64,000 nt of DNA from NCBI RefSeq assembly GCF_964340395.1, contig NC_135567.1, positions 3,317,609 through 3,381,608 of the forward strand, in the 5' to 3' direction. Shown here in pieces: positions 28,263-40,661 of the stretch. Position 1 is the first letter of the stretch. Each line of letters begins with the position of its first letter. Source of the DNA: Glandiceps talaboti (taxonomy: Eukaryota > Hemichordata > Enteropneusta > Spengelidae). The position numbers were made by a program, and so were the translations under genes. Under the pieces are notes generated by a model, which did no database searches, was not told the origin of the DNA, and worked only from the letters and a program-made list of their open reading frames with translations.

Positions 28263-29168
28263 GACACGTGCTCTGGAGCATTCTTGATGTGTGAAAATCC
28301 AAAGAAAAAACCAGAGAAGACAGATTCAAGTGAACCAAACAGTAAGGAATCAGAAGCCGGTAAAGGGAAAGATACAGCTATAAAGAAAACACAAAACCTG
28401 CCAAACAAGAACTCGGAGGCGATTGACAAAAAACTATCTGAAGATGCGGAAAATGATAAACCAGGAGTCATCCAAGAGAGCAGTTCACACATGAAAATTT
28501 CTGAAAACCTGCAAAATTCACAATCAGGGGTCATCGAAGGAAATGATACGTACACTGATGATTTAGGAAACTTAGAAAGCAAGGAACCTGATGCAGACCA
28601 AGAGAAAGACCCAGGCAAGAAGCAATATGAACACCTAGACAGTAAGGAATCTGAAGATAACCGTGAGAAAGGCACAGGCAGCGAACAATGTGAAAAAGTA
28701 GAAAGTAAGGAGTCTGAAGACAACCTATGGAAAAATATAAGCATGAATGACAGTGAAGAAATAGAAAGTAAGGAATCTGAGGCCAACCAAGTGAAAGATA
28801 CAGTCAGACAGCAATGTGAACAACTGGAAAGTAAGGATTCTGAAGTCAAGCAAAGGAAAGATGAAGACAGAAAACAAAGTGAACAGAAGGAAAGCAAGAA
28901 AGCTGAAGCCAACCGAAAGAAAGATACATGCAGTAAGCAATGGAAACAACTGGAAGACAAGGAACCTGAAGCGAACCGAGGGAAAGATACAGGCAGTAAG
29001 CAATGGAAACAACTGGAAGGCAAGGAACCTGCAGCCAACCGAGGGAAAGATACAGGCAGTAAGCAATGGAAACAACTGGAAGGCAAGGAACCTGAAGCCA
29101 ATCAAGGGAAATATACTGGCGGGAAGCAGTGTAAACAACAAGAAAATGAAGAATCTGGTGCCAAATAA
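28263..29168 (+). CDS. Candidate last exon: charged tail of nine 21-residue repeats
   Basis: Acceptor TTTTATTAG, phase 0, matching the phase-0 donor at 27573. It starts DTCSGAFLMCENPKKKPEK and runs about 300 codons to TAA at 29166-29168. From 28572 to 29138 there are nine 63-bp units, each 21 residues of the form LESKESEANxxKDTxxKQxxQ, then a partial unit. The tail is rich in K, E, S, Q and D, with no membrane segment, and is probably disordered and intracellular if it belongs to the receptor. Period 63 keeps the frame across all units. AATAAA lies at 29245-29250. Long frames on the other strand and in +1 also exist through the repeat, so coding rests on the splice match and the uninterrupted flanking frame. 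Confidence 0.6.
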   Translation, partial: DTCSGAFLMCENPKKKPEKTDSSEPNSKESEAGKGKDTAIKKTQNLPNKNSEAIDKKLSEDAENDKPGVIQESSSHMKISENLQNSQSGVIEGNDTYTDDLGNLESKEPDADQEKDPGKKQYEHLDSKESEDNREKGTGSEQCEKVESKESEDNLWKNISMNDSEEIESKESEANQVKDTVRQQCEQLESKDSEVKQRKDEDRKQSEQKESKKAEANRKKDTCSKQWKQLEDKEPEANRGKDTGSKQWKQLEGKEPAANRGKDTGSKQWKQLEGKEPEANQGKYTGGKQCKQQENEESGAK

Positions 29169-29244
29169 TAAGAAAATACAGATGGGCAGTAGTCTTATAA
29201 CTAATATAATAAATAATAGTTGCCCAGGAAAAGATACATATAAA

Positions 29245-29250
29245 AATAAA
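29245..29250 (+). terminator. Possible polyadenylation signal AATAAA
   Basis: AATAAA about 77 bases after the stop of the repeat-tail exon, with further A-rich variants just after it. Such hexamers are common in AT-rich DNA. Confidence 0.35.
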
Positions 29251-29299
29251 TGTAAATTAAATAAAAGTAAATTATACAGTCTGAACACATGTAACTAAG

Positions 29300-29995
29300 G
29301 CTAACCAAGAGAAACATTACGATAAACATTTATATGGTTGTGGATCATGATTAGTAACTGTATTTGTGTTGGTTTCAGAAAGCATATTATTAAATTAGTT
29401 TCTAGGTAAATTTTCATTCTTTGATGAGCCATTTACTGGATTTTACTATTGCAATAGGTATTTCTGGAACTATATAACTTACTTCTCAAATGTTATGTAC
29501 AGTTGGGTACGGTATAGTATTTTACACAGTATTGATGTATTAAACATTATGAAGTTGCATTCATTTTTTCAGTAGTGGTTGGATATTAAGAGTAGCCGTT
29601 TAGACCAGTCAAAATAGGGTTTGACTTTGAAGTAATTGTAATCTATATTCTTGTTGGTGCACCTCTCTCAACATTTTATACTAAACAAGATATCAAAAAT
29701 GTAGGCGGTGAAACATGAGTAAAGATCCGTTTTTGAAAACTATTATATAACACTAATGCAAGTAACATTTCTGTGGATAGCGCTGATGACGACAAATCAC
29801 TCTAGCACCGTTTTGATGTCGTGGAACTGTCTCCTTTCTTTGTTAGTGTAAATATACGAGTATTTAGAGTGTGTGTAAATTTATGCAATAACTATAGTCT
29901 ATACAGGGTATAGACTTATGCAAGCAACATGATATTGAGATTAATAACAGGAATTACATAATACAATATAGACTGTAGAATTACTAGTGATAATA
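29300..29995. other. AT-rich stretch without a supported gene
   Basis: No conserved frame, RNA gene or repeat structure seen. Confidence 0.5.
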
Positions 29996-29999
29996 CACC

Positions 30000-30262
30000 T
30001 AGTTACAAGATATATACCCACTTTGCGTTCAAGTCATCATACAGGTTCCCAGACCAAGACTCAAATCGTATGGAGATCGATCTGTGGAATCAACTACCTA
30101 ACACTGTCCGCTCTGTACCGAATATGTAGACTTTCAAATTAAGACTAAAGACATACCTTTTTGAAAGAGCTTAGCTGTAGCAGTTTCTATTGTAAAGCGC
30201 CAGGGTACATCATTGATGGATACTGGGTGCTATATAAATATCTTTATTTATTCATATTATTT
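30000..30262 (+). pseudogene. 3' end remnant of a CR1/L2-like LINE
   Basis: The frame reads MEIDLWNQLPNTVRSVPNM, stop, TFKLRLKTYLFERA. This matches the terminal motif of CR1/L2-type ORF2 proteins (WNxLPxxVRxAxSxxxFKxxLKTxLF). The 3' UTR follows with TAAAGCGC and GCTATATAAAT, the usual end of these elements. A stop codon inside shows it is dead. Confidence 0.85.
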
Positions 30263-31160
30263 ATAAGTGTGTTGCAATATGGAGAAAATAACATAAATTG
30301 AATCATCAGAAACTATTACTATAGAACATAAAAAATGACCAGTGTGTCGTTAAGTAATTGGTTTGATTATTTTTATAATTTTATACAAGCAAGGCATGCA
30401 TTTGATTTAGTCTGGACCATGCAAATAATATGTCTTTAGATAGGTATCAAATAAAGAAACCCATGTGAGCTCTCATTGAAAATCATCAAACTAATTTGAT
30501 AAGGCACTTCTCTCCATTTTATACTATCAAAGAACGTATAAACCATACATTTAAAAGGGGAAGTGCCAGTCTAGTAAACATAGATATTTTCATACACTTT
30601 GAATTCTGGAGCGTCATATCTTGATTACACATAGTATTAATATTGGTTACGAAGATATATCATTATTGAATCTCTCTTTCCTCTACATTGTTCTTCATGT
30701 TAGGTCTTAGCACACATGATTATCCATAAGATTTTATTGATGTCGTCAAACGTGACACGTGACTAGATAACGTCCTATACAACAGAAATGCAGTGAAGGA
30801 CAGAACATTATGGAAAGGTTTCATCACGCAAACTCGATCGATAAAAGTGAAAGTATTCATACGATTGCACACAAGGCCTTACTTCGTTCACATAAGTAGT
30901 CATGGATATGAAAATGAAAAATGCTTTTAAAGGTAATTTCGTGTTGTCATTTAATAACATACGTATTTAATGACCTATAAGAAACAAGAACATAATCATT
31001 ATATATTTAAAATAACTGGACATAAATTAGAAATCTGTCTGTGTAGAACTTAAGTACTTAATTAGCACCATTTGCCACAGTAAACTTAAAGAAAGGTTGA
31101 ATAAATCGAGCATAGTAGCAAGTAACAAAATAACTGAAGACAGTTAATACTAGATTATGA
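30263..31160. other. AT-rich stretch without a supported gene
   Basis: Nothing recognised beyond a weak relative of the 26935 repeat near 30553-30625. Confidence 0.5.
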
Positions 31161-33620
31161 CACGAACTACAGATATTTCTTTTTCTTTTTTACTTTTACA
31201 TGTTTTATTATATGAAAAATATACAGAATACAAACAGACAAAAGTGAAAATGAAAACGAGAAGAAAAAAGACTCTTAGAGAAAAGAACACAACAAAACAT
31301 AAATGAAAAATTGAAGGACAGTGAACTTGCTGTCAGTATGCAAATATGAAAAGGAAATTTACCATAGTCGGTTACATAATTGCGCTGACTTGGCATAAAC
31401 CACCCCAAGTGTCGTCAAACTTTTCTTTTGTATATATGTCTTTCGGTCTGAAACTTATTCCTACGGGTTGTAATAACATGAAGGTGAAAAAACGTCTTGC
31501 TTTTGTAATTTATGTGTGTAAATAAATCACTTTGCTTGAATTATACAGCATCTAAGAATGTGTTTGATTTCTTTTTCATTTGTAATTTCGAATATGATGT
31601 CCCTATGTGAACTCAATGGACACACCTGTTATTAAACATAGCCATTGTTTCATGCCTTACCAGAACCTGTCAGCAGACTTATAAATGGAAAACATAGTGC
31701 AACAAAGTGTATTTCTCCTCACAATAGCTACAACTATCTGAATTAAGCAAATTCCACTGGAAGAGCACAGCATTACATGGAAATATTATGTACACAATTT
31801 TAAATTTGAAAATAATTAATTCGTTTTGCTCACGCACGTAACTGGAATCTTATAGACATTTTCCAGTTTCTGTGAATCAATTAGAAAACACTCATTTTGT
31901 TTGATTAATAACTACATGGGTTGCCGCATGCTAAGAAATACAGTGTTCAATTTTCCAGGTTTTGTTTAAGAATCTGCGTTGTCTCTCTTCGTATTGGCAT
32001 CGTTTGAAATGGTTACCTTCCAGTGATGTGGTATTGCATATTTTAATGATACATATTTCAGGAAGTTACGCCTCATCCCGTTGTATTTGCGAAGAATGGA
32101 ATCATATATTAGGAAAGTGCCGGAATTGTCAAATACATCCTCGAGTTTCTTTACACCAGTTTGTTACCTGTCTTTGAAAAATAATGGACTTTTACCTTTG
32201 GTAACAATAGAAAGATTAAACCAAACAGATTCCTTATATATATCGCATATTTTTTTCTTTGTGGTTCAGTATGATTTAACCAGTTCATATCTGTTTGTAG
32301 AACACCGGCAAATCTTTCATAATGTACGATTTGTCAAAATTAGAAGAGACACAGTCATTAAATGAAATTTTACTAAAGTAACTCAAAGAGTAACACTTTC
32401 ATCTACCAGCTGGCGATTAAAGAAGCCTTTTCACCAAGGAGTTCAAAATCAATCATATTAAGTCCGCCATCTTCAACTGGATTTGAAATGACGCACCTTT
32501 TAATCTTGTCTGGCAGAGAAAGTTGTAGTTGGTTGTATTCGTATCCTTGATGACATGGTCAGTAACGGGTAAAACTGAGGCTACATAAGTGAGCCGTGGT
32601 ATGGCAAGCGTTTTGATAATAGGAACGTTACCAATTAACGAACTATTGAGCTGTGACCAAATGTGCAACACTGTTTTTAGGTTACCAAGTCTATTGTCAA
32701 AATAACATTTACATCAATGTCAGAAGTTACTCCCATTGTATCGTAACGAGTTGTATCGAACTGGTTGGCTATCTTTCGTTTTTTTCAGTAACACTATGCC
32801 ATTGGATGTCCATGTTTGCCACCATTTTCGTTCTTTAACGAGTTTCCTTGCTGCTGAATATGCTTGCATTCTGCTTGGTAAAGTTCTCATTAGAATGTTT
32901 TTGCCCCGTTTCCCTCAGAAAGCTGAAAGTCCTTTAGGAATAATTGGTGTAAACTTGTTTTGGCGCTATAGACCCATTGGGCGATGTCACAGGAATAAAT
33001 AGTTGCTAGTATGACGGGTACGCCGTTAAATTTTCGTTGCAGAACATGGCATATATCGAAGTCAGTTGTTATGAGGACAATGTCGAAAGAGCTATATACT
33101 GTAATAGCATCATCAGTTACTTCTGCATTGCAAGTGATTGAAAGTTGTCTGTTAGTCTGAACACAGTGGAATTCAAGGCAATACTTTCTTGAGCAGTGTT
33201 ATAACCTGTTGATATCTCCCTTCGGGTGTTCGACTGTCCCTATCAAATGACAGAGCTCGTCCTCCATTGCAAACAGTCTAGTGTCGTGCTTGCAAACATG
33301 CCGTCGATAATTTGGACACTTTTCTACAATTCTACCATTTGTTGCATTATTTCAATCTTCGTTTCATCCATTTTATCCGTCAACAGTTGGTAAAGTTCAT
33401 CAAGTGTCATTGTTGGCTGACCAGTTTTGGTTGCGGCCATGATTGGTTTCACTCTCTTTATGTTTGAGTTCACCTGTGTACATTCTTTCTCATTTTTATC
33501 CGCGCTTCTCTTACTTCGGTGTCGTTTTCCCCCGTAGGATTGTTGTCGTACACTTTATCAACTTTTCTATTGCGGTGAGAGTTCTTGGTACTGGCCTAAG
33601 CCGGCATACGTACGAGTTTT
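31160..33620 (-). pseudogene. Internally deleted L1/Tx1-like LINE, minus strand
   Basis: Reading the minus strand from the right: an ORF1-like start MAATKTGQPTMTLDELYQLL (ATG near 33441) with a short coiled-coil-like run; LPSRMQAYSAARKLVKERKW (about 32893-32834), as in the C-terminal part of L1/Tx1 ORF1; then directly VIKTLAIPRLTYVASVLPV (about 32618-32562), a late ORF2 motif; and near 31740 SDSCSYCEEKYTLLHYVF, the C-terminal zinc ribbon. The endonuclease and RT core are missing, so about 2-3 kb has been deleted. Many stops and frameshifts are present. Confidence 0.75.
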
Positions 33621-34210
33621 AGCAGGAGCACACAGCAGACGTAGCACACACACACAACTAACGTCACTATCATGAATTTCAAATATAGATAATTCTTAAT
33701 ATTAGTTATCATTAACTTCATGACACTAACATTGACTACAGACATGTATAGGTGTCGATCTTGATAACTATTTAGTTACAGGTATGTCCATATGAGAATA
33801 ACTTACCTATGAGACTCGCAAATCCAAGCAATTATTAAAATAATACTCTTAAACGAGGGAGTTTTAAGAGAATAGCTCAGCTCTGATAAATCATTACTGG
33901 GGTTATTACTTTTTGAATCAGATGCAGGACGCAGCATTTTATATATTAATCTTAGGCTCAAAAATGTTTCTGGTTAGCGCGCGCATCACTTAAATACTCT
34001 CACGTCGGTCTTTTTTCGTGTTTGTCCAGCCTATGCAATCTGCAGACCCATTGGGAAACACAAAAATAACCCTCCCGCCTCCAGTGAGTGACAAAAGTTA
34101 AGGGTCTGCTTCGATGGGAAATGTCAGAATCCCAAAAATAATAACATATCTTACAACCATCATCGACTATTTCATCACGTTGGGTAGGTTTAATTTGTTT
34201 TGTTAAAACT
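33621..34210. other. No recognisable gene
   Basis: Short frames only. A minus-strand GTAAGT-like donor near 33806 has no identifiable exon. Confidence 0.4.
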
Positions 34211-34303
34211 GAACAAAACAAAACTGAACAAAACAAAGCAAAACAAAACAAAACAAAACAAAACAAAACAAAACAAAACAAAACAAAACAAAAGAAAACA
34301 AAA
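34211..34303 (+). repeat. (AAAAC)n microsatellite
   Basis: About 16 units of AAAAC with few interruptions. Confidence 0.97.
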
Positions 34304-35239
34304 AATAAAAATAAAGATTGACTATGAATAAGGCGGAAAAAGTCGTATTATCACTGGCAAGCAAAGGTAATTTAATAACATTTAGGTTGTCATTTGGAAT
34401 ATCCCCGATTACCTTGGGGTTGATTGGTTGCTGTTCAACGTTCATGTGACTGGGATTGACCAATCAGGTTACTCCACGCTGGGACTTTCTCTGACCACTG
34501 TCTTGCTGAAAATGATCGACCTTTACGGTGGGCGGCGACACTGAGCGCTGTAGAAATTGCCTCATATCGACCGATTCGACTAAGATTTAAACACTGAACA
34601 CATCTAGTGACGATTTAACAAGACTTGGAAACGTTTTGATGATTTGCCTGCTGCGTCCGAAGGGGCTGGGCAGATGTATATCTGTATACGTATATTTATT
34701 GTAAAATATTGTAAATCTGCATGTCACTATAATAAACTAATATTATACTATACTTTCAATTAAGCAACATGATAAAACATAATTTATACAAAACATTGAT
34801 TTCATCTCACAATGAACACAAATCATAATAACGGTCGGCTGGAATAAGGAATTTTCAAACAGACAACTTTCCATTTGTAATCACAGTGAGATGAAATGTA
34901 TTTTAAATGCATGCACGCTATCCGTGTCCTTATTTTACTAAACCCAATGTATAATAATATGTTATCAAACTTAATTTTTACCAAACCAATACATTCTTGA
35001 CCCATGGACGCTTTTTAAAATAAAAATTATTTTATTACTACAATGAACTGTGTAGCTCGTTAGCACTTCTCGTCCAACCGTTATTATGACGTCATCACCA
35101 TGGTAACAACAAACAACCCACCTGAATTTTATTGTACAAGGCATTTCTTTGATGTAGGCTGAGTTATCGTACAGAGATATAGAATCTAAAATTGACCAGG
35201 ATTCATTATTAGTAATATGGTTTCATTTTAAACCGATGA

Positions 35240-35430
35240 ACCTGTATTAGGCCAAGTAAGAAAAAATAAAGTTGGTTGGTTCTGGGTACCCGACCCCACG
35301 TAGTTTTTCACCCCGACCCTAAACTTTTTTGACGTATTTGAGAAAAATGATAATAAAATCATGAAAGTCTCGCAAGAAATAGTGGGTGTGGAAACTGACA
35401 TCAACTTAAAAAGACAATATGAAACTATTC
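35240..35430 (+). repeat. Dispersed repeat, copy 1 (related to 36810-36997)
   Basis: Shared landmarks in order are TTGGTT, GACCCCAC, TAGTTTTTCAC, CCGACCCTA, then AAACTGACATCAACTTAAAA and AGACAATAT. Identity is moderate. The family is not recognised. Confidence 0.75.
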
Positions 35431-36809
35431 TTCCAATCTGTAATGGCTGTACATCTGATACAGGAAGAAATAAACAACACAGCGACCATTTGAAAAACAA
35501 TGGAAAACCGCAACTAGACACGCACATATAAAAAAAATATATGACAAAATGAAAAATCTACCTACCCCACCTATTATAAAATTGAATGTAATCGGAACCA
35601 CACATTTTTTACGCCTTAGTGATTGTAGTCAACCGGGTGTAATCTACTATTGAATACAGTACTATTTTAAAGTGGCCATGATATCGATTAGGTGTTATTT
35701 ATTTTGAATTTCCAATTCATAAAACAGTAATTATTTGTACTTATAACATCAATGTGAAACAGCACAGACCAAGTCTTTGTTTGTAAATCATCACATTGCA
35801 ATATACTTATAAAGTGAAAAAAAAGGTTTGGTCTCGTATGTAAAATTTTAAACATTTTACACATGGTTAAGTGTATAGAATTATAAATAAAGACTGATTC
35901 AATGTTGTTTTACATTGATTTTTTAAGTAGGAATCCATGATGAAATTGTTTGTCAATTAAAAAATTCCAAAATGAATACCCAATCCTCATCCATATGGCC
36001 ACTTTAATGTCATCCTTCATATTAACAAACACTATGTTCTACAATAAATACAAAGTTACAATTACAGAGTCGTATGCATATTGTATATTTTGGCAATTGT
36101 TGACAGTTTCAGTAGGTCCAGAGAATGTAGTATTGATTTTGAATCTTTGACTGTATCTGTACACATGTAGTGTTAGGAAATATTCCTCTTACAAATATTC
36201 GTACATATTAAACATATTTTCTCAACGGTTCGTTTCAAAATCCCCATCAGTAAAAAGAAGAAAACAACAGAAAATGGGTAATACTAATACAAAATCAGAC
36301 TGCTATGAAAATACCTTACCTGTTTTCTCTGTGCCACCTCGTAGTCGTCCTCAGCTTAATACTTGAGTCTCAAATCTCACCAACATGAGCCACGTCACCA
36401 CAAACTGTTTCTCCATTTATTGGCTGTGATACAGTGAATATTTGCATTCATAAACGTTGATGTATCGCTGAAGCCAACACCAATACAGTTATTTAATTCC
36501 CTTAAAATAACATGTTCACAGTAATTGTTGTTATTCAAATCTCGCAGACACACTCAAGAGATCCCTTTACGATATATTAAAAAATTATTTGTATCTAAAT
36601 ATGACAAATTATTTATCTCTTTGCATTTGAAAGATATCTAATTTCTTAAGCATCTGGCGTCTGTAGAGGCAGGCAGAATGTATACTAACTGATTAAAGGA
36701 CAGCTGTAACAACGTTCATTCGCTATGTATGTTGTTTTATGTATTGTAATTACATCTACATAGGAAACATTTTATCAAATCAGTTATGGCTTATTATCTT
36801 AATCCTAAT

Positions 36810-36997
36810 AAAAATATTGGGTTTAGGCCTGAAATAAATGTTTGGTTCCGGTTATCAGACCCCACCTAGTTTTTCACGCCGACCCTACACTTTTTTAGTT
36901 ATTAGAGAAAAAACAAAATAAAATCTCGAACACTGTGAAGTCTTGTAGGAAACAGCAGATGTAGAAACTGACATCAACTTAAAAAGACAATATAATA
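36810..36997 (+). repeat. Dispersed repeat, copy 2 (related to 35240-35430)
   Basis: Same landmarks as copy 1 in the same orientation, about 1.6 kb away. The stretch between and around the copies (35431-36809) holds no supported gene. Confidence 0.75.
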
Positions 36998-37959
36998 TTT
37001 GAAAATTCGTTTTCAATCGTATGTGGTAGTACTTTCCATTTGTTTTTTCATTTATATCTCTAAGTATGTAATGTTATTCAGGAAGACTGTCTTGTAAAAA
37101 AATATTGATATTAGTACACATGGTACACTAGTTTATGGTGGGCAGACTAATAATAATTATCTTCCATTCACTTTTTTGAAGAATGGCGGTGACGATGATA
37201 CTTGTTCAAGAACAGAGAATTTCTTTCATGCTGAAAGTTATTCAAGTAGGGGGCCGAGAATACGCCAATTGTGTAGACTTGTTACCAGGAATCTAATAAA
37301 AAGAAGATAGAAAGGAGGAAACGGGGAGGCTGAGAAACATGAAGATGATTTTTTTTAAATATCAATTTTTAAAAAAATATGTTTTCATTATTCGAAATGT
37401 CCATGATTTTACTAATTTGCAGGGACTGTATCACTTGTAACATTTGCTCTCACCATCTTAGTTCAGTCATCTCTTTATACTCGCACTATCAAATACTAAA
37501 CTTTTCGGAATTTATACTACCTATTTTGTATTATTTTAGTTGGCTATCTTCATCTCAAAATCCTTCTTTCATCATGCGTTATCATACCTTCAAGTGAGTA
37601 AATATCAGTAAATGTTGGTTAATAAGTCATGTAGACTGTAGTTTTTGTTTACTGATGTCTATTACAACCACCAGCAATGTATTTTTTTTACACTGCTGTT
37701 GAGTTTTATTCACCTGTTGGCTACGCTCTTCTTAGCCTGCGTGCTAACGATGTCCCTCTATGACATCACAAAATCCTGTGGTCTAGGTGGGATCGGCAAT
37801 ACCCGAAAACTCTCAAAGTAAATCCGAAGGGAACTGACTGAAAAAGGGTCATTTTAAGGTGTTTGCAGACGATTTTTTAAAGTTTTGAAACTAGAATACG
37901 TTTCACAAACATGTGGTCTAGCAAAATAGCAATAGTGAATGTAAGCATTTTGAATCACC

Positions 37960-38056
37960 TTTAATGTCATGTTGCCTAAGTGAAACACTAAGTCTACATC
38001 ATTTTAGCTGTAATTTCCCATGAGTGAAACACCAAGCCTACATCATTTAGCTGTAA
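37960..38056 (+). repeat. Two units of the 44-bp satellite
   Basis: GTGAAACACTAAGTCTACAT and GAGTGAAACACCAAGCCTAC are two units of the same 44-bp repeat that forms a 12-copy array at 44992-45525. They directly adjoin the element at 38050-38440. Confidence 0.85.
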
Positions 38057-38440
38057 ACAGCTTCCGGAAAACTTTCGGAAATTCTATTCCACTTTGGAAA
38101 GGTATCTTTTTTTGATTGATAAAGGGTTAATAGATATGCTGCTCACTGTAGACATATCAAATCATGACATAAACTTGCATTTGACACTTTCATTTTCAAA
38201 ATTAACCCATGTAAAAAGTTGCCATTTGGCCAAAAAATTGCCCAATATCTTTGTATTTGCCAATATTTCGAGACTTCCCAAAATATTGGCCAATATTTTG
38301 AGACTTCCCAAAATATTGGCCAATATTTTGTGAGTTTGCCAATATATGGGCCAATATATTTTCAGCTCTCAAATAAACTGCCCAATATATTTTTCCTAAA
38401 TGAATGTATTTGGTCAATATATTGGTTTCCTTTAAACAAT
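38050..38440 (+). mobile_element. Satellite-associated element, plus copy
   Basis: It starts AACAGCTTCCGGAAAAC and contains a tandem of about 32 bp built on TTGGCCAATATTTTGAGAC. An inverted copy is at 44583-44992. No protein is encoded. The class is unknown. Confidence 0.8.
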
Positions 38441-38504
38441 TTTACCATTTTGTCCCCACAGTTACAAAATTTACTACTTGTAACATGTTTTAGTCGAGGT
38501 GTGT

Positions 38505-39108
38505 AAAGGTTCTTAAAATGTTAAACTGAGACCATGAACTGAGAGTCTCAGTTGCAAAAAAAATAGCCATCTGAGACTAGTCTCAGTTTGCCAGTCTCAA
38601 ATGGCAAAAAAAACTTCCATGGTTAGAGTGTTTAATATGTTCTTAGGATTTCGATACTTGTTTGTGTTTGTATTGTAATTAATGTTGCCTTCCATACATA
38701 CCTTTTGTTATTCTGTGTATATGGTGTCAACTCTTTCTTTTGTGTAGTTATCATGTGATCTGTATGTGTAGTTTACTAAGCCTTTGTTTTGTTTCTAGCA
38801 TGGATGTATTCATAGACCCTTATGATGTATTAGGGATGCATCTATGTTACTTGTAATGTTTGTTGTCATTACAATCTTTGGTAAATTTTCAGTCTCAATA
38901 GTATACATGTAGTGTGACATCATGAATTTTTGTGAACTGAAACTGTTCTCAGATAGACTTTTTTTTAATCTGGGACTGAAGTTCATGGCAAACCGAGACT
39001 TGTCTCGGATGGCTATTTTTGGCAAACGACTCAGTTCATGGTCTCAGCATGTCACACCCAGTCCCTCCAGGTGGGTGGAGGGACTGTGTCTCAGTTTAAT
39101 GTTTTACA
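38505..39108. mobile_element. 600-bp fold-back element with long terminal inverted repeats
   Basis: The left arm includes ACTGAGACCATGAACTGAG then AAATAGCCATCTGAGAC. The right arm has the complement as GTCTCGGATGGCTATTTTTG...CTCAGTTCATGGTCTCAG. An outer pair, AAAATGTTAAACTGAG against CTCAGTTTAATGTTTT, extends the inverted repeat. The arms are about 100 bp around an AT-rich core with no coding frame. Confidence 0.8.
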
Positions 39109-39109
39109 T

Positions 39110-40650
39110 GTAGGTACTTTGTGTACCGTTACATACCTCTTTATTCATTATATTTTAAACTCATTACTTAATTGCAGTTTTACTTTTCAAACACAACTAA
39201 TAGCTCCCTTTCAAAGCCAGGCACTGCACTGTTGTGTGTTTTTAATCCCAGTAAAGCTCGAGACTTGACATTTTTTACAGCTCATTTTAAAAGATAGCCA
39301 CTAGGCCAATGGGTCCATGTTCAAGATGGCCACAAGCTTATGTTCCATGTTCAACTACAACGGCTTGCCGTATGTGGACCATCTTGTGTGAATAGTTTAA
39401 ATCTTAAAGGTATCTCAGACATGCAGACATGTTTACAAAACTAATTTATTTGAATGTTGACAGTTTCTTCTAATAATGTACAGAGTTTATACACATTGTG
39501 ATTGTGACTTCCTATATGTAATATCTCTGGATAAATTCTCAGGATTGGGGTTGGAGAACTACTAAACATTTTGCATCGGAACTTAGGGAAGGGTTTGCCT
39601 GTGATCAGTGATAGTGGTAACATTTACCTGTTACCAGTGAATATCACTTTGATGACAAAAAATTTTCATTTGTCCTTAAAACAGAGAGGACTTATTTTGA
39701 TTCTGATGGCTAATTGAAAGATGAATATTTTGACCATGTATCTGGTACTATGAGGAAACATTTAGTCAACATCACAAAAATATTGGCAATTTGCTGAAAT
39801 CTACTGACAATCTGAATAGCTGTTGATGAATGGTAAACTAAATAACTATCGATTTGCTTGGAAAAATCATGGAAGTATAACCCACTACCTGGGATATCCC
39901 TAAACTCTTGTTCTTTGTTGAAATTTATCAACATATTGACAAAAGAGTGACAGTCACCCTTGTATTCAGATTGTAGCAATGTCTGTATGTACTTTACTTT
40001 TGCACTCACAATGATAACACAACATTGTAACAGTCACCTTGCAGCTTGGCTTCAATACAAGTATGTTCTGTCACAGACAAGGAACACATGTGCTGCATGT
40101 CTGTGGTTCGATCTGTGTGTCACAAACCGTACCCCTTTCTACCTCAAGTTGTCTTGGCCAGTAGATGTTGTCTCTCTTGCATGATCATATAAATGTATCT
40201 GTAAGTGAAGCAAGTCACGTCATTTCTGACATATTTAATATTTCATGGGTGCACCATTGAAATTTTTTCTTACTCAGATATGTGTATAGGGCTGAAAAGT
40301 ATATTTTATGGCTATAGTTACCGGACATTCCCTAAATGTTGTTTTCAAATCAATCAAAAAAATTGTGCATTTTGTGACGGACAAGAAACACTCTGTGCTG
40401 AATGCTTTGTTAACAAATAGCATGAATGCTACATTTGGAAATAATTAGCACACTGTCATTGGGTATAAAACATGGCCAACGTAGTACAAAATATGTAAAT
40501 AGTATGCAAATGAGCATTTTCCAAATATGATTTAACAACCTGACAGTGTTATGTAATCATGATAAAATATCCTGAGATTATCACAGTCTACATGTCATAA
40601 TCTGCAAAAGCAGCATACTAGTGCTTGATCGAAAACCGCCGCGTCATGTT
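39110..40650. other. No supported gene
   Basis: Short frames only; no conserved motif or clear repeat noticed. Confidence 0.5.
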
Positions 40651-40661
40651 CTAGTCTTCAA

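Noticed and set aside
28259-29288. Minus-strand frames of 280 and 187 codons opposite the 21-residue repeat exon
   Set aside because: Shadow of the 63-bp repeat; no splice sites or protein pattern, while the plus strand has an acceptor in phase with an upstream exon.
34420-34680. GC-richer stretch with a CCAAT box (GATTGACCAATCAGG)
   Set aside because: Could be a promoter, but no exon follows on either strand that I can support.
36300-36420. Minus-strand CAG|GTAAGG donor with a preceding GC-richer segment
   Set aside because: Looks like a non-coding first exon, but no partner exon was found on the minus strand down to 34 kb.
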